Source of the DNA: Aralia elata
Lineage: Eukaryota; Streptophyta; Magnoliopsida; Apiales; Araliaceae
Reading direction: 5' to 3'
Length of the DNA stretch: 64,000 bases
Assembly: GCA_034770075.1 (NCBI GenBank)
Contig: CM068378.1
Coordinates: forward strand, 45,102,508-45,166,507
Shown here: positions 32,001 to 39,861 of the stretch, piece after piece
Numbering within the stretch: position 1 is the stretch's first letter
Layout of the letters: the number at the start of each line of letters is the position of its first letter
The notes under the pieces: model-generated
What the model was told of the DNA's origin: nothing
The model's input: only the letters and a program-made list of their open reading frames with translations
The model's database searches: none
Translations under genes and position numbers: made by a program

Positions 32001-34404
32001 TGATCAAATGTTGGATAGACTAGCTGGACATGAGTATTATTGCTTGTTGGATGGATATTCGGGATACAATCAGATTGCTATTGCTCCAGAAGATCAAGAA
32101 AAGACTACCTTCACATGCCCATTTGGTACTTTTGCTTTCAGAAGGGTCTCATTCGGATTGTGTAATGCACCCGCCACTTTTCAAAGGTGCATGATGGCTA
32201 TTTTCTCAGATTTGGTAGAACGCAATGTGGAAGTTTTCATGGATGACTTCTCAGTGTTTGGTGATTCATTTGACAACTGCTTGGAAAATCTAGTTCTAAT
32301 ACTGAAGAGATGTGTGGAAACTAATCTAGTGCTCAACTGGGAAAAATGCCACTTCATGGTGCAAGAGGGGATAATACTGGGGCATAAAGTGTCATCAAAG
32401 GGTCTTGAGGTAGATAGAGCAAAACTTGAAACAATTGAAAATTTACCTCCACCAACCTCAGTGAAGGGCATTCGTAGTTTTCTGGGACATGCGGGATTCT
32501 ACCGAAGATTCATTAAGGACTTTTCTAAGATCACTAAGCCTTTATGCAGTCTACTAGAGAAAGATGTGTCATTCAAGTTTCATGAGGAGTGCTTGATCGC
32601 TTTTAAGCTTCTAAAGAAGAAATTAACCACTGCACCAGTGATCATTGCTCCGGATTGGTCAAAACCCTTCGAATTGATGTGTGATGCCAGTGATTATGCG
32701 GTTGGGGCTGTTTTGGGACAGCGCAAGGAGAAGGTTTTTCATGCTATTTACTACGCCAGCAAAACCTTAACTGATGCACAGCTCAATTACACCACTACTG
32801 AGAAGGAGTTGCTTGCAGTAGTTTATGCATTTGACAAGTTTCGATCTTACTTGATTGGAACAAGGGTGGTAGTATTCACGGATCATTCAGCTATCCGGTA
32901 TCTAATTGCAAAGAAAGATGCTAAACCAAGATTGATTAGATGGATCCTATTGCTACAGGAGTTTGACTTGGAGATTCGGGACAGAAAGGGAACTGAAAAC
33001 CAAGTAGCCGACCATCTATCTAGATTGGAGAATCCGGGTCTTGATAAGGAAGACAAAGTTCTAATAAATGAATCTTTCCCGGATGAACAGCTGTTTGTGG
33101 TTCAAGGCGAAATACCTTGGTATGCTGATTTTGCTAACTACTTGGTTAGTAACACACTCCCACCGGACTTATCGTGGCAACAAAAGAAAAAGTTTCTTCA
33201 TGACGTTAATAGGTATATGTGGGATGAGCCATATTTGTTCAAGCATTGTGTGGACCAAATGATTCGAAGGTGTGTTCCACAGAGCGAAGTCGAGAGCATT
33301 CTCCATCACTGTCATGATTCGTTATATGGAGGACACTACGGAGGTGAGAAAACAGCCACTAAGGTGTTGCAAGCAGGGTTCTTTTGGCCAACTTTGTTCA
33401 AGGATGCTCATCAGTTTGTGCTAAAATGTGATAGATGTCAACGGATGGGGAACATTTCCAAAAGGCACGAAATGCCTTTAAACATGATCCTGGAGGTTGA
33501 AGTCTTTGATGTTTGGGGTATAGACTTTATGGGGCCATTCCCACCCTCTTTCAACAATCTATACATTCTCTTGGCAGTAGATTATGTATCTAAATGGGTG
33601 GAGGCAGCTGCATTTCCCACTAATGATTCCAAGGTGGTGCTGAAATTCCTTCAAAAGAATATCTTTACGAGATTCGGTACTCCGAGGGCTATGATTAGTG
33701 ATGAAGGGAGTCACTTCTGCAATAAACATTTTGCTGCCCTTTTGGGAAAATATGGGGTCACTCATAGAATTGCTACTGCTTATCACCCCCAGACCAATGG
33801 ACAAGCGGAGGTTTCCAACATAGAAGTGAAGAAAATCCTGGAAAAGATCGTCAACCCCACAAGAAAAGATTGGGCAACAAAGCTGGATGATGCACTGTGG
33901 GCGTACAGAACGGCTTTTAAAACACCCATTGGTATGTCACCATACCAGCTTGTTTATGGCAAGGCATGCCATCTTCCGGTTGAGCTTGAGCACAAGGCGT
34001 TTTGGGCCATTAGAAAGTTGAATTTTGACCTCACAGCTGCAGGTGAGAAAAGGCTTCTTCAGCTCAATGAACTTGATGAGTTCCGACTGCAAGCTTATGA
34101 AAATGCAAAATTGTATAAGGAAAAGGTAAAGAGGTGGCATGATAAGAAGATTGTTGACAGAAAATTCGAGCCTGGCCAAGCGGTATTGCTGTACAACTCT
34201 AGATTGAGGCTTTTTCCCGGAAAGCTCAAATCGCGTTGGTCGGGTCCTTTCACTGTCAAGCACGCATTCCCACACGGAGCTGTTGAAGTCTATGGTGATA
34301 ATCCGGAAGTGACGTTCAAAGTCAACGGGCAACGCCTTAAGCATTATTGGGGTGGCGGCTTCGCTCGCCAAAAGACCTCAATAACTTTAGCCGATCAACC
34401 TTGA
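29053..34404 (+). CDS. Gag-pol polyprotein of the Athila-like element, intact
   Basis: An unbroken 1783-codon frame from ATG 29053, the first ATG after the leader; MRRSQSLELFPYD is a plausible gag N-terminus. The gag capsid region is at about residues 80-230, with a single Cys/His motif CEVCAGTHANDQC near 299-311. A Gln/Pro-rich linker follows. The aspartic protease motif CDLGASINLM has Asp at about 618. RT carries VCMDYRRLNK and FMDD at about 1062-1065. RNase H begins MCDASDYAVG (Asp about 1211), with the TTTEKELLAVVYA block after it. Integrase has an H2C2 zinc-binding region near 1417-1465, then catalytic Asp 1491, Asp 1550 and Glu 1586, with 35 residues between the last two. All catalytic residues are present, so the product could be active. 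No chromodomain is seen at the C-terminus. Confidence 0.97.
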   Translation: MRRSQSLELFPYDPEIERNTRRLRRERIRDSNNQETMAAEEQKALKDYVTPQISDLQSSIIRPAITATAFEIRPGTIQMVQNSLQFGGLPNDNPNEHLLSFIEICDTFKFVGVTDDALRLRLFPFTLRDKAKSWLHSLPPGSITTWSDLAQKFLAKFFPPAKSARLRNEIATFEQHHGESLYEAWERFKDLLRRCPHHGFLPWMQLNTFYSGLGSHNRSCIDAAAGGSLMAKNYGEAIELLEVMTANNYQWPTSRMSQPKVAGVLEVDAITALAAQMAAMSKKIDSLTDSKVQQVAVVCEVCAGTHANDQCPFDHEAVQFVSSYQRPPNQYQNTYNAGNRNHPNFSWSNNQNFQQAPKPHHPPGFQNQSQQHHTAQTSQPQPERKSDFEELILKHMANQDILIKNQAAALKALENQIGQMASSMSNRPQGSLPSNTETNPRRDGKEECQAVTLRSGKQTLQEPELQKGAAHSSSPSDLTNADFSKEMDSSAPPESGKKDTTDKPSVEPTPKVYPPVPFPQRLQKQKLDKQFAKFLEVFKKLQINIPFAEALEQMPSYAKFMKGILSRKKRLNDFETVALTEECSAVLQRKLPPKLKDPGSFTIPCTIGSLSFNKCLCDLGASINLMPLSVYTQLGLPAPKPTNISLQLADRSVTYPRGIVEDILVKVDKFIFPADFIILDYEEDKNIPIILGRPFLATGRTLIDVQKGELTMRVQDQEVTFNVFKAMKFPSDEEECFHVDVIEQAVNDEFLNMLNNDPLETALLGEFDIEDPDLVEYLHILDTVPRGSKFQIPFESLEYAENATDRLKPSLETPPALELKPLPNHLRYAYLGDSATLPVIIASVLNEFQESKLLRVLREYKSAIGWTIADIKGISPSYCMHKILMEDDSKPTVEHQRRLNPIMKEVVKKEILKWLDAGIIYPISDSAWVSPVQCVPKKGGMTVVANENNELIPTRTVTGWRVCMDYRRLNKATRKDHFPLPFIDQMLDRLAGHEYYCLLDGYSGYNQIAIAPEDQEKTTFTCPFGTFAFRRVSFGLCNAPATFQRCMMAIFSDLVERNVEVFMDDFSVFGDSFDNCLENLVLILKRCVETNLVLNWEKCHFMVQEGIILGHKVSSKGLEVDRAKLETIENLPPPTSVKGIRSFLGHAGFYRRFIKDFSKITKPLCSLLEKDVSFKFHEECLIAFKLLKKKLTTAPVIIAPDWSKPFELMCDASDYAVGAVLGQRKEKVFHAIYYASKTLTDAQLNYTTTEKELLAVVYAFDKFRSYLIGTRVVVFTDHSAIRYLIAKKDAKPRLIRWILLLQEFDLEIRDRKGTENQVADHLSRLENPGLDKEDKVLINESFPDEQLFVVQGEIPWYADFANYLVSNTLPPDLSWQQKKKFLHDVNRYMWDEPYLFKHCVDQMIRRCVPQSEVESILHHCHDSLYGGHYGGEKTATKVLQAGFFWPTLFKDAHQFVLKCDRCQRMGNISKRHEMPLNMILEVEVFDVWGIDFMGPFPPSFNNLYILLAVDYVSKWVEAAAFPTNDSKVVLKFLQKNIFTRFGTPRAMISDEGSHFCNKHFAALLGKYGVTHRIATAYHPQTNGQAEVSNIEVKKILEKIVNPTRKDWATKLDDALWAYRTAFKTPIGMSPYQLVYGKACHLPVELEHKAFWAIRKLNFDLTAAGEKRLLQLNELDEFRLQAYENAKLYKEKVKRWHDKKIVDRKFEPGQAVLLYNSRLRLFPGKLKSRWSGPFTVKHAFPHGAVEVYGDNPEVTFKVNGQRLKHYWGGGFARQKTSITLADQP

Positions 34405-35569
34405 AAATTGATGAAAAGTCGGGCCGAGGACTCAAAACCAAGTGCTCGGTGGGAGGCAACCCACCATCTTCCGTATCCTTTTATGATTCAGTTGTGTGTC
34501 TTAATTATTGCATTTTCCATGTTAGTTAGTTTTTAAAATTTTCATATTTAGTATATTGTGTGTTAGTTTTGGATTTTTAGCACCGAGTCACTTTTGAGGG
34601 TCATTTTTGGCCCATTGTTTCTAATGTATGTTTTGTAGGTTGCAGGGATACAGGGAATTGATATTAGGCATGGTCCCTGGATGAAATTTTCAAAAATCAA
34701 ATTTTTGCTTCAGCAGGGGGGCTCGCCGCGGCGAGGTTTTTATACTTGAAATCTCTCGCCCCGGCGAGAGCTCGCCCCGGCGAGAAAAACATAAGGTAAA
34801 CTCTCGCCCCGGCGAGAGACACGGAATTGCAGAACCTAAAAACTCCTTCCCGTTCGAACCTGCTCCATTCTCCTTCACTCCCATTCTTCTGCAACCTGAT
34901 ACTCCTCCCCCAAAACGACCCAAGCACTCGAAATCCAACCCTAGCCGCATCCCAATCTCGATTTCAACTAACCTAAGGATTGAGCAACCCTTTTTCACAC
35001 GAAATCCACTTCCAATTTGGGTTTTCAACCAATTCCACCATTACAGTCACCCTAATCAACACCATTCGAATTAGGTCAATTAGTTGGAAGAATTGGGGCT
35101 AGGATTCGGTCTCATAACATCTCTGTGAGGATTCAGGCTGCAATTTTGGGAATTCAAGCAGGCACTTCCTCCTTCTTCACAACCACCAACGATCAGAGGC
35201 CAGGTACAAAAGGGTAAACTGATTTTCTACTGTTTTCGCGTAATTGGTTGTTAATTATTGTTGAGTTTGCATCTGGGTAATCAGTAGTTGGAATTGGTTT
35301 CTATGAATTCTAAGTTGGGATTGTCAGTGTTCATACCTTGAACTGTCAGTTTTCTGCATAGTTTGAATTAGTTGATTTTGGGTACCCAGTTGTGGTTGTA
35401 TTGGTTTAACTGCTGGATTGGGGATATAGTGCTGTGTATTTTGAGAATTCTTGCAGGAAATTGTGGGTTTGTGAAAAATTCAAGTTTGGGGGAAATTCTG
35501 TATTGCAGTGATTTGATATCAGTAAGGTTTGGGACTGTTTTGAATAAGAATTTCTGCTTTGTTGCTACC
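34405..35569 (+). other. Spacer between gag-pol and ORF2 with a GC dyad cluster
   Basis: Noncoding. It contains the dyad cluster at 34722-34818. The stretch from about 34860 has a run of short C-rich words, and GTACAAAAGGGTAAACTG near 35203 could be a splice donor region. The open frame before 35570 has no similarity to the ORF2 relative on the other strand, so I treat it as intron or leader. Confidence 0.6.
34722..34818 (+). repeat. Internal GC-rich dyad cluster of the Athila-like element
   Basis: Four copies of CTCGCCSCGGCGAG (34722, about 34756, 34768, 34803), the same word as in this element's LTR. The related minus-strand element has its own word (AGCGCC...GGCGCT) at the same place, between pol and ORF2. 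Confidence 0.93.
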
Positions 35570-36748
35570 ATGCCTCCTAAGAGATCTCGTACAGAGGGAT
35601 CCTCCTCCGCACCACCCAGGCAATATGACCACAGTAAATTTATTAGTGCCGAGGCGGCAGACAGATTTGATGACTTCATCACGGGTAAAGCTCTAACTCC
35701 CGAGCGAGGACTCAGGCCGGAGAGAGGGGTTGATGGAGAGATTTGGGAGCAGATTGATGAGAGGGTGTGGGACACTTTCACCCACCACCCCGACCCAGCA
35801 GTGGTTCCTGTGGTACAGGAGTTCTATGCCAACGCTCAGGACAGGCAGCCTTTTGAGGCCATAGTCAGGGGGATGAGGGTACCGTTCAGCGCACAGGCAA
35901 TTAATCACTACTACAACTTGGTGCCTCCTGCATTATGCCAGTACACAGAGTTCATTCGCTCGCAGCCTGATTTTGACAAGATTGTAACTGAGTTGTGCAA
36001 ACCAGGTACCACATGGATCACTAGGCGAGATAGAGGTGCTTCTCTCTTCCCCAGCAAGGACCTCAGCCTGTATGGAAATATTTGGTACGCCTTCCTGAGT
36101 GCCAAGCTCATGCCTTCCCAGCACGTGAGCGATGTTTCGAAGGAGAAGGCAGCGTTACTATACGCGATTCTTATGGATTTCTCGATTGATGTAGGGAACA
36201 TCATCGAGGGTAGTATCCGCCGGCTTCTGAGGGGTAATGTTCAGGGCGGACTACCTCACCCCTCCCTCATTTGTGGACTGTGCAGACAGGCGGGGGTGCA
36301 GTGGCGAGATGATGAGGTAACACAGCAGCCATCACAGCTTCTCGACCACAGGTTGATTGCGAGGTATAAGGTTTGGGATGGAGCCGAGTCGCATCCTCGT
36401 GGCCGAGGCTTTATTATTGAGGCTACTTCCGAGGAGGAGGAGGAGGAGGATACTCAGCTGCCTGCCGGTTCATCACGGCCTAAGGCAAAATTCAGCACTC
36501 AAATCCGCAGCCTCCAGTTACTTATTGACAGTCGAGCTAAGAAGCTAGAGAGGAGGCTAAAGAGGCAGAATCAGCGCATTGCAGAGAGGCAGGAGCACAT
36601 GTGGAACTTCACCACTAGTTTCAGCGCGGTTCTAGCAGCACAGTACCCGAGTGCACCTCCACTTCCTTTCCCCGTGCCTACACCGCTGCCGCCTTTCCCA
36701 CCATCAGATTCTGACGTCGAGGAGACAGACGATCACCCCGCCGAGTGA
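35570..36748 (+). CDS. ORF2 of the Athila-like element, plant transposon-associated protein
   Basis: The predicted protein is 392 residues from ATG 35570 (MPPKRSRTEGSSS). This start was chosen because the homologous ORF on the minus strand starts MAPKRHRGESSGSS at the same place; the frame is open for 66 more codons upstream without similarity. A basic Ser-rich N-terminus of about 20 residues is followed by a globular domain (about 25-290; FYANAQDRQPFE, INHYYNLVPP, GGLPHPSLICGLCRQAGVQW) of the kind annotated in plants as putative transposon protein (I believe Pfam PF20167). The remainder is an acidic EEEEEED stretch, a basic helix-prone segment (KKLERRLKRQNQRIAERQ) and a Pro-rich, acidic end. 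It occupies the env-like position of Athila elements but shows no signal peptide or membrane segment. The function is unknown. Confidence 0.85.
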   Translation: MPPKRSRTEGSSSAPPRQYDHSKFISAEAADRFDDFITGKALTPERGLRPERGVDGEIWEQIDERVWDTFTHHPDPAVVPVVQEFYANAQDRQPFEAIVRGMRVPFSAQAINHYYNLVPPALCQYTEFIRSQPDFDKIVTELCKPGTTWITRRDRGASLFPSKDLSLYGNIWYAFLSAKLMPSQHVSDVSKEKAALLYAILMDFSIDVGNIIEGSIRRLLRGNVQGGLPHPSLICGLCRQAGVQWRDDEVTQQPSQLLDHRLIARYKVWDGAESHPRGRGFIIEATSEEEEEEDTQLPAGSSRPKAKFSTQIRSLQLLIDSRAKKLERRLKRQNQRIAERQEHMWNFTTSFSAVLAAQYPSAPPLPFPVPTPLPPFPPSDSDVEETDDHPAE

Positions 36749-37964
36749 TATCATAGGGAAGTCCTCAGTTTTTCATGTCTTTACCTTTTCTGCAATGAGG
36801 ACGTTGTTATTTCCAAGTTTGGGGGTGTTTTAGAGTTTTTAGTTTGAAGTTATAGTATTTTAGTATGTTGCATTTAGCTGTAGTTTTGCATCCACGTAGT
36901 ATGTTTCAAACTTATGTTATAATTAAGTATTTATAATATCATCAAAATGACTTTTCTTGCTTTTAATGATTAGTTCTGTTCTTGTCATTTGTGATATTCA
37001 TTGTACATATTCATCATCTGCTTTGTTCTTCATTCAAAAAAAAAAAAAAAAAAAAATTTGCATTTAGAAAGCTCTTGAGCAGCGCACTTAAGGAGAGTCG
37101 ATGATGACATGGTGATAAATTGTTTTTAAGATATTCAACACTTTGGATTCGAATTGCTATATTAGAAATGTTAGCTCGTACCTAATTTTCTTAAATTTTT
37201 AACCCTTTGAGTTACTAATGCACATATCAGTGTTGTTGAGTACGTGAGATTGTATGTTCAAATCTTTGAAACTGTTATTGCTCATTAAAAGATAGGATAG
37301 TTTAAAAAAAAAAAAAAAATTATTTCTATGCTTATTTAATGCTTCGATGTCTGTCTTGATGCTGGTGATAATTGAAAAATGAAATATAGACAGATATGAG
37401 CAAATTTAGACTGTTTTATCTTTGTGGCCGGTGTCATTCGAACAAGTAAACCCTTTGGAGTGTTCTACACTTGGTGCCCTAAGACCATCTGGTTTGGGAG
37501 TCATCGGTGGAAAGTTTGCTACATGGGTGACATTGAAGAGCCTAATAAAGATAGACATTGCACAGATCTAGATGTAAATAAAACTATCATCGAGATGGAG
37601 CGTAAAACGCACTCGGTGATTGTGATAGAATATAGTTAATAGAGTGTGAAATAAAAGCTAGTGAGTATGTGAGATACTAGTAGTGGTACTCGACTATGTT
37701 ATCTTCTCTTGAGCACTATAGTTCTTAGATCGAATTGTGATCATTGTGTACTCTGTCTTTCTGACCACACACACACATAAGGGTTAATCATTTGGCAAAA
37801 TTTGGTGCGTGTCTCATTTCTGATAGTCCTACAGTTGTGATGTTGTTGTTTATTTGTTTCTGATTGTTGAGGCTTGATTTCCTTATCTTGGCTGCTCTAG
37901 GCTTATAGTTCATGCATTTGCATTCATTTAATTAGTTGCATTGTGTATTTTCATCTCCGTTGTT
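36749..37964 (+). other. 3' noncoding region of the Athila-like element
   Basis: About 1.2 kb, AT-rich, with homopolymer A runs at 37037-37057 and 37303-37319. It has one stem-loop GAGCGTAAAACGCACTC (37598-37614) that is present three times in the minus-strand relative. The 71-codon frame at 37424-37639 overlaps it and has no recognised similarity. Confidence 0.6.
37598..37614 (+). promoter_or_regulatory. Small stem-loop in the Athila-like 3' region
   Basis: GAGCGT, loop AAA, ACGC(A)CTC with one bulged base. Counterparts on the other strand are at 57768, 57806 and 57848. Confidence 0.5.
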
Positions 37965-38004
37965 TTTGCTTGAGGACAAGCAAAGTCTTAAGTTTGGGGG
38001 TATT
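37965..38004 (+). promoter_or_regulatory. Stem-loop plus polypurine tract before the Athila-like 3' LTR
   Basis: TTTGCTTG, loop AGGA, CAAGCAAA (37965-37984), then GTCTTAAGTTTGGGGGTATT and the LTR start at 38005. The purine-rich core is AAGTTTGGGGG. The stem-loop end is 20 nt from the LTR. Confidence 0.8.
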
Positions 38005-39585
38005 TGATGAGTGGGTTTTATACCTACGAATTAGTTATCCTTTGAACTCAATTCTTTGCTATCCTTAGGTGTTTTTAGTATCTATTTACTTCTTTTATGC
38101 TTTTGTTGTGCAGGGAACAGTTGTGGACGATCGTGGTGGTTTTTGGCAGGACCAGGGGCAAAAGGGTAATTTCAGCAAGACATGTAACCTCGCCGCGGCG
38201 AGCTCCCCAGGCTAATTTCCTCGCCGGGGCGAGCTCTCGCCGGGGCGAGCCTCCAAGGCCAATTTCTTCGCCGGGGCGAGCTCCCCAGGCTGTTTTTCTC
38301 GCCGGGGCGAGAGCGCGATTTCTGGTGCGGCTGGCTTTGTCTGTTCTGCTATTGTGGCGCACTAGAGGAGGAATTTCAGGAACGGGAAAATGAGGAGAGA
38401 GGGAATTTCAGATGAAAAATCATCCAGGGAGTTGGTATTGCATTATTCAAGCTTGGTTACACACTTGGAAAAAGCTAGGGTTTGAGAGAAAAAGAAGAAG
38501 AACAAAGGAGCTAAAGGAAAGATTATCAGAATTTCATCAACCAAAGAGGCTTGGAGCACGAAATAGGAAGCAAGAGCAACTCAAGAAGAACTACATCTCA
38601 CTAATTCGGGAATATCATCACAAAAGGGGTGTATCTTCATTTGTTGTAGTTCTTTATTCTTACTTTGTTATTCCAAACCATGTACTATAATCAGTTTATG
38701 ATGTTATTAAGATTAAATATGAGCTAAACTCTTCATTCTAAGATTGCAATGGAACCCAACTTGTAGTTTAAATTGAATGCTCTCTCTTGAATGGTAATTA
38801 GGCATTTTGTGAATTGGAGTTTATAACCTTTGATTAAGGATTAATTACTTGGCCCGTAATTACTTTGGTAACTTATATGGAATTGAGAGAAGAAGTATAA
38901 GTTGAGACCTAGTTATGAATTCATGTGAAAATTAGATATTCTTTATGGATAATGTATGAGATTATGTGACGTGAGTCTTATGTATTATTCTTGAGGGTTG
39001 ATAATTTGATTGTATTTAGGATAGACATATACCTAAATACCACATGTATCCATTTGAGAATCATGCTTAATGATTTCTATTGTGAAAGTTGGTAATTGAT
39101 AGAATGGTTAATGGGATTTTACATGACATGTGTCTTATTAATTGTTCTTGATATGGGATTCTTGCTTGTGTATAGAATAGAAATATATTTATGCACCACA
39201 ATAGGAAATACGTATTCGACCATCGAGAGAGGCTTATATATACTTGTGATTTCTCGGATAGCAATTCTTATGTTCTAATTACCAAACAAGAGAGAGTAGG
39301 ATGTTTAAATGAAGAGTTGGCGGATATTGTAATCTTAGACCTTTTTATCTTGAACTTTATCCGTGTTAGTAAAACCTTGTTTTCTAAATTTCCTTTATTT
39401 TAGTTTTAATCAACAACAAACACAAACCATATTGTCATTGTTTAAATTGGATTGATTTTACATGCGATTGATATTTGGTAATTATTTAACATAATTCCTC
39501 GTGGGTTCGACACTTTACTTATCTTATATTACTTGTGGACCGCGTATACTTGCGCTTGTTTTATTGATTGCGAAATCGAGCAACA
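38005..39585 (+). mobile_element. 3' LTR of the Athila-like element
   Basis: 1581 bp, nearly identical to 27326-28922. It lacks one 16-bp dyad unit and differs by two 1-bp indels and about six substitutions. Confidence 0.97.
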
Positions 39586-39590
39586 GAAAG

Positions 39591-39853
39591 CAACTTCAGG
39601 TGGAGCCAGTTCAGGAAAGGGAAACAGCGGTGGTGGAGGCAATCTGACTATCACAGGACCCACGCAGCCCAACCGACCTACCGCTAGAACATTCAATATG
39701 ACGGTGCAGGATGCTGTGCAGTCAAAGGATGTAGTGTCAGGTATCATTCCAGTCAATAATGTTAATGCTTATGTATTGTTTCACTCGGGTGCTACTTGCT
39801 CATTTATATCCGATGATTTTGCTAAGAAATTAGGGTTACCCAGGAAGAATTAG
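39591..39853 (+). pseudogene. Protease region of the Tekay-like element
   Basis: This is the continuation of gag in phase after the nested element: a Ser/Gly linker, then ARTFNMTVQDAVQSKDVVSG and the protease core NVNAYVLFHSGATCSFIS. In this family the active site is normally Asp-Ser-Gly; here the first residue is His (CAC at about 39783), so the protease should be inactive. The frame ends at TAG 39851-39853, and the pol frame from 39862 is shifted, so there is an indel close to 39853. Confidence 0.88.
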
Positions 39854-39861
39854 ATTACCCT

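Larger units (their letters stand above)
27326..39585 (+). mobile_element. Intact Athila-like Ty3 retrotransposon, nested in gag
   Basis: A 12,260-bp element flanked by GAAAG (27321-27325 and 39586-39590), with LTRs of 1597 and 1581 bp, a tRNA-Asp PBS, an unbroken gag-pol frame, a second ORF and a polypurine tract. LTRs differ by about 6 substitutions and 3 indels by eye, so it is the youngest insertion in the nest. The lineage call rests on the PBS, on gag-pol sequence style (FMDDFSVFG, GHYGGEKTA) and on the extra ORF after pol. Confidence 0.97.

Noticed and set aside
35372..35569. N-terminal extension of ORF2 to a 458-codon protein
   Set aside because: The homologue at 58428-59666 starts at the position equivalent to 35570, and the upstream segment looks intron-like with no similarity.
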